A stretch of 64,000 nucleotides of DNA, from assembly GCA_018873245.2 (NCBI GenBank), contig JAEMBT020000009.1:3746242-3810241 (forward strand), given 5' to 3'. The position numbers were made by a program, and so were the translations under genes. The notes beneath the pieces were generated by a model that did not search any database, was not told where the DNA came from, and saw nothing but the letters and a program-made list of their open reading frames with translations. The first letter of the stretch is position 1; every line of letters begins with the position of its first letter. The stretch is from Archegozetes longisetosus (lineage: Eukaryota; Arthropoda; Arachnida; Sarcoptiformes; Trhypochthoniidae). This document shows positions 30,744 through 43,765 of this stretch, one piece after another.

Positions 30744-32290
30744 ATGGCAATTAGAAACGTATTTATAACTGGTTCTAATCGTGGAATTGGTTTAGAGTTG
30801 TGTAAACAATTGTGTCAATTGGAAACTACTGAACGGATTATCGCCACTACACGAACGCCACAAAATTCAACTGTAATTAAGACAACAATCAATTAAAATA
30901 CTTAATAATCTATTTAGCGAAGTATCAATTTTAAAATGAATTGAGTTAACACGTTTTTTATTTAGTTTTTATTTAGTTTTTATTTAGTTTTTATTTGGAG
31001 AAAACATTTTTAAGATATTTGTTAGCAATAAATGGCCAACATTTTTGTAAACTTATTTTCCCCTAGAATTTAGTTAAAAGGCTGCAATTGCTGCAAATAT
31101 AACCCAATTTATAGGTATTCCAAAGTAAAAGTTATTTCAATTATTTAAAAATAGATTTTTTCCTAAATAACAATTGAAATACTAACATAAATACAATTAA
31201 ATGTGCACCAAATCAATCTAAACAGTTTTCTCTAATTACAGGAATTAAATAAATTGTCAGCAGCGTATAAGAAGCTACATATAATAGGTTTAGACGCCAA
31301 AAATTATAGATATTACGACAAGTTAATAGACGATTGTCACAAAATTGTCCGCAACAATGGCATAAATTTACTCATTAATAATGCTGGAGTTATGTACAGA
31401 GATTTCTTACCTACAATTACTGCCAATCACTTGTCGGATGCTCTCGAGACCAATACTATCGCGCCTTTAATGTTGACAAAAAAATTATTACCACTTCTTA
31501 TAAGTTCTGCTAACAATGGCGAACCTACTTCTGTGGTCAACATATCATCAACTTTAGGAACATCGAAGATTAAATTAGTCGATGGCCAACAATGGTATCC
31601 CTATAGGATCAGTAAAGTATTTAACTGCTTGTTAAGAGTTTGTTTTAGGGTTTTGCCGATTTTTCAGTGCGATAGCAATTGATTAAAATATAGATGAATC
31701 GATTGATGCATCAAATCAAATATTGATAGATGAATTGAACTGAAGAAAATGTGTTTTTCATCATTTTTTACAGTTAAAGCTATCTTCTGGGAGTATTTTT
31801 GGGAACAGATAACGTCAACATATTTTAGTTTTTGAAAAATTGTTTCAGATTTTTTATATCTTATCCCTTATTTGGATTATTACCTCTAGTCTAGTCTTCG
31901 GTACCCCGTTACAAAAGTTTGACTTAATTTTTAAGAGTTTTTCAGGGCTTCAGTGGTATCTCCCCTCTGAAAAAATTAGTTCGAATAAACTATTGATTCT
32001 GAACTTTTAAAATATAAAAATTTTCAAATATAATGAGTTTAATAATGATTTTATATTATTTTGAGGCTGGTCTAAATATGGTGACGAGGCTATTAGCTTT
32101 TGATTTATCTGGACACAATATCAGAGTAATTGGCATACATCCAGGTTGGGTCAAGACTGATATGGGCACCAAAAATGCTTTACTAGATCCAGAATTTTCT
32201 GTTAAATCTTTTCTTAAAGTCATTCAAACAATTGATGATAACATGAATGGAAAGCTAGTTAACTATGACGGAAAAATTTTGGATTTATAG
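30744..32290 (+). CDS. Short-chain dehydrogenase/reductase, sniffer/C-factor-like (3 exons)
   Basis: Exons 30744-30872, 31242-31616 and 32066-32290, all phase 0 with GTAATT/ACAG, GTATTT/GAG borders; 242 residues. Cofactor motif TGSNRGIG near the N-terminus, NNAG (LLINNAGVM), Ser of NISST, catalytic YRISK (YxxxK) at the end of exon 2, and HPGWVKTDMG plus NYDGKILDL at the C-terminus, which are hallmarks of the carbonyl-reductase 'sniffer' group. It is a cytosolic NADP(H)-dependent carbonyl reductase by family. The acceptor TTTTGAG before exon 3 is pyrimidine-poor but gives the expected SK-AGLNMVTR junction. Intron 1 contains four copies of the 12-bp word TTTTTATTTAG(T). Confidence 0.9.
30956..31004. 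repeat. Short 12-bp tandem repeat in SDR intron 1
   Basis: About four head-to-tail copies of TTTTTATTTAGT. No other structure seen. Confidence 0.85.
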
Positions 32291-32619
32291 TTAGGCTTTA
32301 GATAACTTTAAACAATAATTATTTAATTGTTATTCAAATTGAACATAGGTTTAAAAGTTACTCAATTTAGCTAACGGTTATACTATTTGTGTATAACAAT
32401 GAGTAAATATTTATCACCCATCAGAAGATTTATTATCTCTGTTACGATGTGATGAATAAAATTTTAATTTGAATAATTTATTTGGTTCTCTTTAAAGACG
32501 CTTAAGTTTTGTGTACATTAGTTTTAAATTAAACTTTTAAAAGTTATTCAATTAATGGAATAATCAATTATTTGAGACAATATTATATTAAATATACTAA
32601 TCAAAAATATAGTTATAGT

Positions 32620-33384
32620 CAATGATGAGCAGTGCTCGAGCATTCGGTGCTCGGTGGCGAGCACGAGCACTGAGCACTTCAATTTTGCCGAGCATGAGCG
32701 CGTGCTCCAGCACCTTACCCTCGAGCACCGAGCACGAGCACCGAGCACTTAGTCCTTACATCAAAACTAATAAAAACGATGTCAACTGAATGTAAAAATA
32801 AATAATTTTATTGAATAAAACTATGAGAACTGCTATTCTAACAAATTGATATAGTAATTCATGTATTATAAAGTATGAGAACGTTTTAAAGATTTTATTC
32901 AGATTTTTCTGTCATTTGCTTATAAACCTCTATCCCCAGAGATTTACAATCAGTATTAAAGGGTTCAATATTTACTGTGGCGTCTGACGACCTTTTGAGC
33001 CTAAAACTAAAGTTAGAATTTAATATAAACATCAAATCTAAACAAATTTTGATTTAATCTTAAAGTTAACGTTCAATAATTATTTTCGTTCTTTTATAAA
33101 TAGTTCGCTTATTTTATTGCAAAATGACATCAGTTCTTATCGTTAAGCATATACTTGAACGGTGTTTGATCTTACTTTTGACGTTTTGAATGTATTTTGC
33201 ATTACATATGTTTAGGATTACATCTTTCAATAGGCATAAAGTATGGACATAGTGCTCAGTTGGTGCTCGGTGCTCGAGCACCTTCAAAATACGAGCACCG
33301 AGCACTTCGATTTTGCCGAGCACGAGCGCGAGCACTGAGCACCAAATTTTGTCTGAGCACGAGCACCGAACACGCTCATCATTG
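32620..33384. mobile_element. hAT-like element with GAGCAC-array ends
   Basis: The ends CAATGATGAGC are inverted and the 8-bp flanks GTTATAGT (32,612-32,619 and 33,385-33,392) are identical, a clear target duplication. Each terminus holds about 120 bp of alternating GAGCAC/GTGCTC words (CGAGCACCGAGCAC etc.), themselves palindromic, enclosing an AT-rich interior. No coding capacity. Length 765 bp. Confidence 0.9.
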
Positions 33385-33392
33385 GTTATAGT

Positions 33393-36300
33393 TAACTCAT
33401 GGATTAATATAAAATGAGTTAAAAATCTATTCTTAATGATTGGCTAAATAAGAAACTTTGTTCACATAATTTGATGGCTACTTAAGAATATAGTTTAGAT
33501 AAAAGTACTTCAAATAGTTTGAACTAATTGTTGACACTAAAAAGTCATGTTTTCAAACATTAAACAAATAATGAGTACACAAATTTGAATACCAGGAAAA
33601 GTTGAAAATTGTAATTTTCAGCTATGTAAAATACTGTATAACAAATGTGAAGTGAGAATTATTATAGCCAAATCAATAATATATTACTTGAAATTTATAT
33701 AAGAAGATGAATGTGACATCATCTTCAGACTCAATAGAATCATCTTTTCTTCAATTAATAGACATGAAATCTGAGAAAAATTCTTCACAGCAATATTGAT
33801 TTTCATCTTAAAGAACTGTTGCCTAAGAAAGTGACCAAATAATTGTTACAGAATTGGTTCATCAGATTACAAGAATGGATCATAAATGGAAAATAATACT
33901 CAATTCCTTTAGTTGTTTAAATTTTCATTTACTAACCTGATTTAGCATCGGTTAGATATTATAAACAGATGAAGAGAGAATTTTACTTTTAGCGATTCTC
34001 TTATTTGTTCAACTCTGCATAGTCTACTCATAAGTTTTCATACTAATCATTTTGCTTATACTAACCGAACCAGTTATAGGAAAGTTATCAAACTTATAGT
34101 AAATAAAGCCAGATAGTTACCAACTTTGGTTATGAAAATAAACTTATAATTTTCTTACCTGTTAGCATACAATAAGAAAAGGCGCGAGTTGAAAATTTTT
34201 ACTTTGGCACGCATATATTTGATTTGCACGTTTAAGCCTACAGGAAACAATCCATAGGCAAAGCAATAAAAATATGATACAAAAATATTCAGAGCATATC
34301 TTAAATATAATATGAAGATTTGATTGTTGTTAGTAGGAGTCGTTATTATTCGGCAGGCTTTTTCCTTGTCACCTCGAAAAACCAATTTAACTCCACAGTC
34401 CTACAATTACCTGTGGAACAAAAATACACCTATCTCTAATTGAGAGACTTATATAGTATAAAGATACAGTATGCAGTATGTAGTATAGTATGTAGTAACC
34501 GCCGTTGCAGTTAATACGTGACTAAATCAAACTTTAGTTAATTTCACAGTGATAGATAATACTGATTGAAGTATATTCGAGAAACTATAATTTGTTTTGA
34601 ATAGCTTAATTCAAGTTAAGTAATAAATGTTTGGATGTATGGCTTTTTGAGTAAATAAAAGTTATTGAGAAGTAACTAAAATTATTTTCTATAGTTTTTT
34701 TAATGAATCTAGAAGTATATTAGCTTGAAATGAGTTAAGCCAATATTTAGTGAGGGCTATCTTGGGCTGCTTCAAATAAAATGCAGTATTAAATAATTAC
34801 GATCTGAAATACACAATGATAAATATCTCTAGTAATGAGTCAGTTCTTGAATTATTTTTCATATTTATTTAAAAATTTATAAAATGATATCTCTTTTATC
34901 TAATGATAATAAATCTAACTGAATGAATGCTCTCATTATAAATTAACGATTATTAGCTTTTTGTCAATATATTAATAGTTGACACGCAATTAAAACATTC
35001 CTAAAATATTCAACTATAAATTGATGTCTAAATCTACCAAATTCATAAGTAAAGAACTTTTTTCGTTAAATGTATACTTCACTGCATATAACTTTAATTA
35101 GTTTACTGTTTAGACTGTATATTGTGATTGAGATAAATAAGTTTGAACATGTTCCATGTATATTCAACGCTTAACTTTATGAATGATATAACAATTAAAA
35201 TTTATAAATAAAGTTAATTACATTTCCCAATCAAAAATGTTTAATATTCAGGAAAGTATATATCGTATGTACCATTAGCCACTAAAGTGAGATAAAGCTG
35301 TTAAAGCACTTTATATTTTAATGGTTTAATCAGCTATTTATAAGTTATATTTAATCGATTAGCAATATTAAAGGAAAATTACACTCAATAAAGAAGTTTA
35401 TAGGTTAGTGTGACATACAATATATAAAAATAAGTACATTACTTTTGGATTTAATAGTATATATGCAATAATTTTTCGGATTTGATACATGTGAGAAAAG
35501 TTGATAATTTTCAAAACGTTTAATAAAGAAAATATAGTGCAAACACATCGAATTTTTTTCCGTTATTGTCGTAGAAATAATGAATTTAAATGTTGTTTGA
35601 GTAATTAGTCGTAGTTTGTTATTTTATACCTGGCGCTTAGGTAAATTTAATTGTAATATCTGTCCCATAATAGGTAAAATGTTACAGAAAAATAACAGAA
35701 ATGCGTTTCATAATACTGAATGACAAATACTGAAAAACTATTATATATTTATTTTGAATAGTTTAATTCAAACTTTTGTTAAGTAATGACAAATTTTTGA
35801 ATGTACTGTTTTGAAAAATGAAAGATACTAAGATATAAATAAAGTTAATTAAGTTCTAAACTTATTCTATGTCGAGAACAATCGAAATTAAGTGGACAAT
35901 AGTCAAGAATAATCTATTCGAGCAACTAGTTCCTGAGTTATTCTCAAGCTCATGAAGTTCAACATTATTAAAAACTTTTTAAAAATATCTTTGACATTTC
36001 GCATAATGAGAATAAGTTTAAGAAGGTTAATGAATGATTTCATTGCGAATTAACGATTATTACCTTCTAAGGCATACATTGATAATTGACATACAATGTG
36101 AACATTTTAGTATATTCGATCGAAGATCAACATTGACATTTCGCTTAAATGGTCGAAACTTCTACAAAATATACTGTAAAATAAGACAAACTGCGGATAG
36201 AAAACATCATTAATTTTGAAAATAAATTTCTAAATACTTTTTTCAAATAAATGATTGAAATTCATTTTAAACATTACCTGAATATTTAATCAATGATGAT

Positions 36301-36473
36301 GAAATACCATCTTTAAACAAAGTATTTTATTGAGATAAAACACGAAATTTGGTAATTATACGTGCTTTACACAAGAAAGAGCTCAATATTTAGTACTTCA
36401 TTTGAAATTTATACTTGTATTCGGCTCAAAATATCAGAATATATGTTTGGGAAGTCAAAATATCTTAATAATT
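33393..36473. other. Intergenic region upstream of receptor 1
   Basis: No gene seen. 34,588-35,430 is repeated at 39,448-40,290 (see that entry), and 35,745-36,100 looks like a more diverged third copy of its beginning. The rest is AT-rich. Confidence 0.6.
34588..35430. repeat. Direct repeat of receptor-array flank, copy 1
   Basis: Both copies share GTTTAATTCAAGTTAAGTAA near the start, TTTCCCAATCAAAAAT and CACTCAATAAAGAA further on, in the same order, with moderate divergence. Copy 2 is at 39,448-40,290 and a shorter diverged one near 62,850-63,000. This marks segmental duplication of the receptor unit with its flanks. Confidence 0.8.
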
Positions 36474-37799
36474 ATGAACAAAAGATTTGATCCAAACGAG
36501 TTATTGCCTGAAAGTATTATTATTAAGGATGCTGGAACTCATTTATATAGAATCGGATTATCTCTATTTTCAGTTGGATCAATCAAGAGGAGTAAATCTA
36601 ATAATCCGATACTTATATTAATCATCTTTTTGCAGTCAATCATTTAGATCTGTGATCATATTGATATTATCTGATGAAGATTCAAATCTACTCGTACTGG
36701 TTGGCGATTTTCAGCACTTTATGAATCTTAGAGTTCAGTTGAATATCGTTTTAGTTTTCATAACATTATTATCGCTCGTATCCCAAACCATTCATTATTA
36801 CAGTTATAAGGAAGGTATAAAGCCCTCATATCTCAAACCGTTTGAAATGATTTCTGGTTTGGTTTCACCAAAAAGTATTGGTCTCACAAATGAGAAAGAA
36901 ATTTATAAAATGATAAAACTGTCGAAAATATCGTTTTTGGTTTGTAGATTATATTCAAATGTGGTATCCCCTCTAATGTGTTTTATAATATCCCTTACTG
37001 TCTTTGTTCATAACGTTTCAATTGAAATAGTTATTATTTTGGGCATTCCATATAGTTTAATTTTATGCATAAGTATGAGATATGTATTAAATTTTATTAT
37101 ATGGCAATTTATTTATTTCTATATAATTTGTTATTACTTGATAAGTAAGCTAAGAGTTATTAATGAACAAATTAAACAAAATAATAGAGTACTGAACTTA
37201 TATAAGATTACCAAATCATTGAACGCTATCTATTCAGAAATCAATGAATATAACAGTAATTATTGGTCAAAGTTTTTATTCTGGGTTTGGGTTTCGTCAT
37301 CAGTACTCATAAGCGCATTAGTATATGCGTCTATATATGGAACAATGGTTCTCCTAACGAGAATTTTTATTGCCGTCGGCTCAATCTCCGTAGTGTTTAG
37401 TAAGATATTCATCATAAACACTGCGACTTCAGTTAATTTTGAAGCGAATAAGTCATATAAACTATTGAATACTTATTCTATTTCTTCGAACTCAAGAATC
37501 CTATCAATCCGTCGAAGAATAAAAGTAAGCATCTATCACTTTCGAGACCATATATGAAAATTTTCTCGATTCATAGTTGATGTCATTCATTGAGAGAATT
37601 GGTCAAAAAAGAGTTGGATTTTCTTGTTGGAAACTATTTACTATTAACTATTTTCGTGAATATGAAGTAAAATTTCGCTAATTTTCTTTAAAAATTGATT
37701 ATAGGTCTTTTAAATTAGATAATAATTGTTATAATTTCCTACATTAAGATCTTTGCCTTCATTGGAATTCTTTTTCTGAAGATGCGTGAAATTTCATAG
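36474..37799 (+). CDS. Gustatory-receptor-like gene 1 (three exons; one-base insertion)
   Basis: Exons 36474-37524, 37577-37666, 37749-37799. The ATG at 36,474 matches MNKR of the paralogues. After FLQSII the frame is broken by an extra T in ATTTAGATC (paralogues have ATTAGATG) at about 36,641-36,646; downstream the paralogous protein continues open (LILSDEDSNLL to RRRIK) to a GTAAGC donor. Exon 2 (30 codons) encodes LMSFIERIGQKRVGFSCWKL and exon 3 IFAFIGILFLKMREIS then TAG. The introns are 52 and 82 bp, phase 0. About 396 residues and seven hydrophobic segments if the insertion is discounted. A MITE target duplication begins at the last base of the stop codon. Confidence 0.72.
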
Positions 37800-37808
37800 T
37801 AAATCCTG

Positions 37809-38362
37809 GCTTCTGCGTCAAAATGTCGCCCCAAAAATGTCACCGCAATAATGTCGCCGTAAATAATATCTCCGGTAAAAAATGTCGCCATACAAAATTT
37901 TACACAAAAATGGTCATTTCAAGATTTTTGATACATACATTCCAAGTGAAATTAACAAGAGTAAATAAGTTTTGAAAATATTTTATTAGAGAAAGATCAT
38001 ATTTTCATTTAATTTTTAGCAATAAAATAATATTTACTAATTTTCACAAAATGATTAATGGAATACATGAATCGGAGTATGATCTGAGCCTTCTTAGCAA
38101 GAAGGCTCATTCATAGTAGGAAATGGAAAAATTAGTGTTTGAAGCTCTCTAAATATATACTATTTAAACATTGGTTTGATAAGAGATTATTCAGAAATAT
38201 GTTCTTTTTCAATTGTTCGCTAGATTTTTTATCGTCAGGATCAAGTGATACTGACATTTTTTAATGGCGACATTTTTTACTGGAGACATTCTTCATGGAG
38301 ACATTATTTACGGCGACATTATTGGCGGCGACATTTTAGGGGCGACATTTTGACGTAGAAGC
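37809..38362. mobile_element. Foldback element with reiterated GTCGCC words, at the stop codon of receptor 1
   Basis: Ends GCTTCTGCGTCAAAATGTCG and inverted GCTTCTACGTCAAAATGTCG, each followed by four to five copies of AATGTCGCC/AATGTCTCC. The 10-bp flank GTAAATCCTG is duplicated at 37,799-37,808 and 38,363-38,372. Paralogous receptor loci have the unoccupied sequence GTAAATTCAGATTTCT at the same place, which confirms insertion. Length 554 bp, no ORF. The 9-10 bp duplication suggests a Mutator-like origin (inference). Confidence 0.92.
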
Positions 38363-38699
38363 GTAAATCCTGATTTCTCTTTTGCAATAATTGATATTAT
38401 TAAAAATAATCATTTAATTATATTTAAGATTAAATATTTATTGATTATTCAACAAATTTCAGTGAAACGTCTGTATTATTCGATAAATTATAAATCATGT
38501 AATGTAATGATTATAATAAAATGTCAATTGATAAATATTTATAGCCGGTTTCCATAAATCAAATTTCTTTTTGTGTAAAAGAACAGACCTTTGAAAAGTT
38601 TTACTCAATAAAATTAAATTATGATTATATTTAGAAATAGCTTATATCGACTCAAGATCGATATTTTGGACACTAATTACATTATATTTGTAAGAATTT

Positions 38700-39350
38700 C
38701 TCTGCATTTCTTATACAAAATAATTGTTTGACAATTGATTTATTTCTACTTATTTTGCTATTATTTGAAAAGTAGATTAAGAGCTACCATTCAATAATTG
38801 AACAAAATAATAATAATCTGGTCTTTATAACGTAATCAAAACATTGAATTCTATATATTCGCAAATAAATAGTTATTGCAACAGTTATTGTCCGAGATTC
38901 CTTTTCTGGATCTAGGTATTATTCGTATTTATAGTCATACTTTGATATGTAGACTTTTTTGGAAAATGATTTTATATCTCTGAATAATATTAGTAGTGTC
39001 TATTTATACTGAAAAAATTGTACAAATAGCCTTGGCCAATAACATTTACTCATGTGGATCTAATTTTCGTTTTAATCCTAATATTTATTGTGAAAACCAC
39101 CTATTCTGTCAATTCCGATGCCAATAAATCATATAAACTATTCAATACTTATTTGACTTCTGCTAAGGTTAGAAATCTATTGAATAGAAAAAGAATAAAA
39201 GTTAGTATGATTTGATTTTATTTATTAATCGACTTTGATTTAGTTCATATCATTTGTCGAAAAAATTGTTAAGAAAAGAATTGAACTTCATTGTTTGAAA
39301 CTGTTTATTTTTAATTATTTTCGTGTATATAAGTTAAGAATTGAATTAAA
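38700..39350 (+). pseudogene. Gustatory-receptor-like pseudogene
   Basis: 38,735-38,790 reads QLIYFYLFCYYLKSRLRA and 39,080-39,200 reads KTTYSVNSDANKSYKLFN, both diagnostic of this receptor family, in frames broken by stops and indels. A degraded exon 2 follows (LKRIELHCLKLFIFNYFRVYK at about 39,270-39,340). The N-terminal half is missing. Confidence 0.85.
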
Positions 39351-39447
39351 GTCCTAATAGTATAATAATTTAAATTTTTTCTCCTTATGTAGATCAGCGT
39401 CATCATTGTGATGGTTTCTCTTAAAATAACAAATATTTTTTACACAA

Positions 39448-40290
39448 TAAACTTTATTTTGAATCGTTTAATTCAAGTTAAGTAATAAACGTTTAGGTCA
39501 ATGACTTCGAATAAATGAAAGTTATTGAGGAATAAATACAATTAAGTTTTATATATTTGTTTAATCAACCAAGACCTATTTTAGCTTCAAATCAGTTAAG
39601 CCAATTACTTAATGAGAGCTATCGTGAGTTGTTTCGAATAAAATATAGTATTAGATGATTGCGATCTGAAACACAGAGTATTAATGCTAATCTCTAGTAA
39701 TGAGTCAGTTTCTTGAATTAGTTTCCCATTTATTTAAAAATTTGTTAGATATCTTCGATATTAGAATATAATAAATTTAAGAAAAGTAAACGAATGCACT
39801 CATTATGTATTAATGATTAACTTTTAATAAATATATTAATAGTTGACACACGATTCAAACATTCCTAATATATTTGATTATAAATTGATATCTACATCTA
39901 CCAAATTCAAAAGAACTTTTTCCTTTAAACGCATACTCCACTGCATATAACTTTAATTAGTCTACTGTTCAGACTATATGTTGTGACTGAGATAAATAAG
40001 TTGGAACATGTTTCACATATGCTCAACGCTTACTTTTTTGAATGATATAACAATTAAAAATTATAAATAAAGTTAATTACATTTCCCAATCAAAAATCTT
40101 TGTTATGCAGAAAGTATATATCATATGTGTCATTAGCCACTAAACTGTAATAAAGTAGTTAAAACTTTAAAATTTTGATACTTTAATTGGCTATTTATAT
40201 TTTGCATCTTATCGATGAGTAATATTAAAGAAAAATGGCACTCAATAAAGAAATTTAGCGGTTAATGGGACATAAGATTTTTAAAAATAA
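39448..40290. repeat. Direct repeat of receptor-array flank, copy 2
   Basis: Collinear with 34,588-35,430 (same orientation). It lies downstream of the receptor pseudogene at 38,700-39,350. Confidence 0.8.
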
Positions 40291-40714
40291 TACAGTCTTT
40301 GATAAAAATAACTTCTCCGGTTATTAGAGCTTTTTAGTAGGAAAAATTGATAGATTTTGATGAATTTTTAAAAATAAACTTCATGTTGGGATTGACCTTC
40401 TGATAGGTAGGCGTTCAATTCCTTGTAAGGTAAGTGAATTATATAAGTAAATTCTGTCAGAAGAATTGGAAGAGAATTTTTAAACTTTTATGAATGGAAA
40501 CATTTTTGTTTTAGTCAAATATTAATTGTTTAAGTGTTACAAACCTAAATACTTGAAAACTGATTTTTCAAAAAATCAACTTTTTTATCTGAAGAGATAA
40601 AGTCATGATCTTAACATCAAATTGTATATTAAGAATTAGAGCATTTATCAAGAAATATTACTGGCATTCTAAATGAATTAGACTTTTAAGGATTAAATTA
40701 ATTTTGATTAATTT

Positions 40715-41310
40715 TTAACTTTCTTTCCATAGAGTCGGATCAATAAGAAGACGTGAGCGACTTAATAAGAAAATATATAAAGAGCACTTGGAAGAAAATA
40801 ATTTTCTTTACATTGAAGATAAGTTTGAAGGTAAATAATTTAAAATTCTACATGATAATCATGGCACTCATAAAAGCAACCACATACTAGAGTGGATCGC
40901 AGAAAACTTTGGCAATCCTCAAGACATTCTAATCTCACATCCGCCTCGGTTCCCAAAATTGTCAATTACAATAATAAGCTTCCAAATTATGGTTTATCTT
41001 CGATCCAAAATATGCATGTAGAAAGCTGAAAAGTAAGGATTATATTAGGATTTGCAGAAAGCATGTTGTAAATAATGGGAATAGAATCCTTTATTTGAAA
41101 CGTATTGATGATTATATAATTGAAAAATTTCTCAAAGCAAGAGAATTATATGCCGGTAAATATAATTGACATCAAGAGATGGGCTATTGAATTTTACAAA
41201 GAAAATTGTCAGAGTAGCGATTTCGAATTTGGGGCAAATGATGTATGGGTTTACTTATTAAAAAAATCTGTCGATTTGCTTCTCGCAAATTCGTTAAAAT
41301 AGTTTGTTAT
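40715..41310 (+). pseudogene. Scrambled pogo/CENP-B-type transposase remnant
   Basis: 40,860-40,970 reads ILHDNHGTHKSNHILEWIAE, the DNHxxH motif of DDE_1 transposases, followed by SHPPRFP. 41,100-41,300 reads YIIEKFLKARE then, in another frame, NIIDIKRWAIEFYKENC, like the HTH region of arthropod transposases of this type. DDE before HTH is the wrong order, so two fragments have been juxtaposed. Several frameshifts. Confidence 0.6.
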
Positions 41311-41540
41311 AGTGAAGTTCAATACTTAGAAAAAAATTCAATATCAATGATTTCCGTGACCTGTAAGAAGAAAATCAGACTATCTCGATAGTTATAGATC
41401 TATAAAAGTTAAAAATATTTAATCATCATATCGAAAAATATAAAAATGACAGATAATAACAAATTTATATTTCGAGTTTTAATAAAGATTTTTTGCTACA
41501 TATTTATTTGATAGTGTTTTATCGTACTTTTTCGATCCTT

Positions 41541-42330
41541 AATGAGCGAAAGGAGAAAGTCCATTTTGGAGGTAATTGCAACATCGCAAAACCTATACCA
41601 AAATACTTGCCTGGTCAAGTATTACAACTTTGCCTATGGGAATATAGTTGTTGAGGGCGGGGTTCGCCCGCTAGATGACTCTAAAGTTGTAATCAAAAAT
41701 TGAGGAAAACACCAATACGAGGTATCGAATACTATTAATTCAAACATGCTGAACCGATGATGATGTTAGTTTTTCAATAGAACATGGAAAATGGCAGTTT
41801 TCTTAAAATAGATAATAAATCATTTATTCGCGAATACATGTTGCGATTGGTGTGGCCTAGGCTATTAGGCCCTTTCAGTGATCACTAGCCACAACTAGTC
41901 AGAGCCAGTGTCAGTGCTTTCGAAAATCAAACAAACTTCATTCAATGAGGCAGCAGGTTCTATATCTCGGGAAGGTGCCGCTATACCTAAGATAACACAC
42001 AACTGTCATGAAATGGGCACAACATCCGACAGTTCTAAGCCCATTTTTGCACCACTAAGAGGTGGCCCCCGTCGCAGCCTCATGTTCTACCAGAATGATG
42101 TCATTCCCATACGATTCAGCATGGTCAAATTAGTGGGAATAGACTCCTCATGTCTGTTTTCCGTGATCTTTATAGTTGGAGCCCTCTAGCGGCTAAAATC
42201 GGTGACCTGCAACGGTGCGGTCAGCAACAAAGTTGAAGTACTAGCCCATGTGAGCATTTTGGTATAGGTTTTATTATGTTGTAATTACTTCCACTGGCCC
42301 ATAGAAAATGGACATCCTCCTTTGCAATGT
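41541..42330 (-). mobile_element. Transposon remnant with SWIM-type zinc finger coding fragment
   Basis: Terminal inverted repeats of about 80 bp (41,541-41,620 and 42,247-42,329) share AAAACCTATACCAAAAT. In between, the minus strand at about 42,056-41,945 reads WCKNGLRTVGCCAHFMTVVC before a stop. CxxG.RTVGCC.H is the SWIM-like zinc-binding motif found near the C-terminus of an arthropod/cnidarian transposase group. A related fragment is at 63,360-63,623. Confidence 0.75.
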
Positions 42331-42769
42331 AGACAAAACTGGCTGCAAATAAGAGCTCCATTCCACTCCGTCCCTACTGATAAAGGGTAAAAGTACACTA
42401 TTTTAACTGTTAAAGCTCTTTACGATTGCACTCACAGTTATACAGTCATACCAGTATTTTTCAAAGATTGCCGAAATTTTCCAAAAAATATTGATTTGTC
42501 TTCAAGAAACTAATGGGGAATTCGGATCATTAGTTGAAACTAGAGTATTGAACAGAGATAGCATCATAATCACGTGTAGTAGGTCCGAAAAGTTATCAAA
42601 GTCTCATATGAAATGGGGGTAAGTTTCGATATATGATTTAATGCAAATATAATCACATATGTAATTTCAGGAATGAGAATTTTTTCCTACCAAAAATGCA
42701 GAAGTATCTTCTGTTGTTAAACTCGTTTGGTGGTCAAAATGATTGTTATGTGTATAACGATGATGATGT

Positions 42770-43095
42770 TAGACAAAATTGTTGAAAATATTAGAAAGAT
42801 TAATAATTCCTGCAAAAAAACACCATATATGCAGCCATTAGATATTGGATTCTCCTGATATTATAAATTAGTTGCGAAACGATTGTTGAATTTCATCTTA
42901 TTAAAAGGAATTGATATCAGTTTGAAAGATAGAAATAATATTACTATCTGGCCAATAATATTCAATCAATTCACTTCAGAAAAATTCAGAACCTTATGGC
43001 AAAAGCTTAGAGTTGCTTAGAAATAAAATCCTGCAGAAATTGATTGTCAAAGTATTCATCATATAATTTTCTCGTTGAATCATGGAATTTGCAAT
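42770..43095 (+). pseudogene. DDE_1 transposase C-terminal fragment (left arm)
   Basis: Reads CKKTPYMQPLDIGFS, a stop, then YYKLVAKRLLNFILL and RNNITIWPIIFNQFTSEKFR. QPLDxG is the conserved motif after the catalytic DNHxxH in pogo/tigger-like transposases. Stops interrupt it, and no inverted termini were found. The same fragment is at 55,975-56,315 on the minus strand. Confidence 0.75.
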
Positions 43096-43765
43096 GTTGA
43101 TAACTAACTCTACAGCATTTATTCGTTGCAGTTTTGCGATAAATCACTTTTGCTATAGCTATCATTATCACAATTAAAAAATTTTCACATACTACAAATT
43201 TAAGTTATTCTCAATAAAGAACTTCAGGTATAACAAAAATAACTTTATCGAGACTCGAACCCCAGACCTATAACTTTGATATCAAACACTACCTCAGAGT
43301 CACAAAGACATTTTGATTAACTTTCTATTGAAACAGTAATCGATAAAACTTGGAAAAATTAAATTGCAAAAGAATATGCGTTACGCAACGCGTTTGGGGT
43401 CGATATCTAATATGTGTTTTACAGTGTGCCTAAAATTGATTTTATAAAAAAATTAAAAAATTTTTATGTTTGCTGCAGATGGTTCATTGTTAGTTTGACT
43501 TCAAAATGCGTTAAAAATTTTAAAATAAAAGTTTTATATCTTTACGGTGAAGACGGTAAACTCAAAGTGTAGATCAAGTTATCGGGTTTTACTTTTATTA
43601 AAACCTTTTCTTTTGCAAAAATGTATACCTCTCTTATATACACTAACACTCATGAGTATGGAAAAAAGAGGAATTAACTCGATATCTTGTCTTTGATTGA
43701 ATATAACTTAGGAATTACTTCGTTGATTTTAGCGAGACTTGTCTCAAATTAATGCGTCATAATTT

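Noticed and set aside
37809..38362. Spaced GTCGCC words resembling a CRISPR-like array
   Set aside because: The words are inverted between the two ends, with a 10-bp target duplication and an empty paralogous site; this is a transposable element in a eukaryotic genome.
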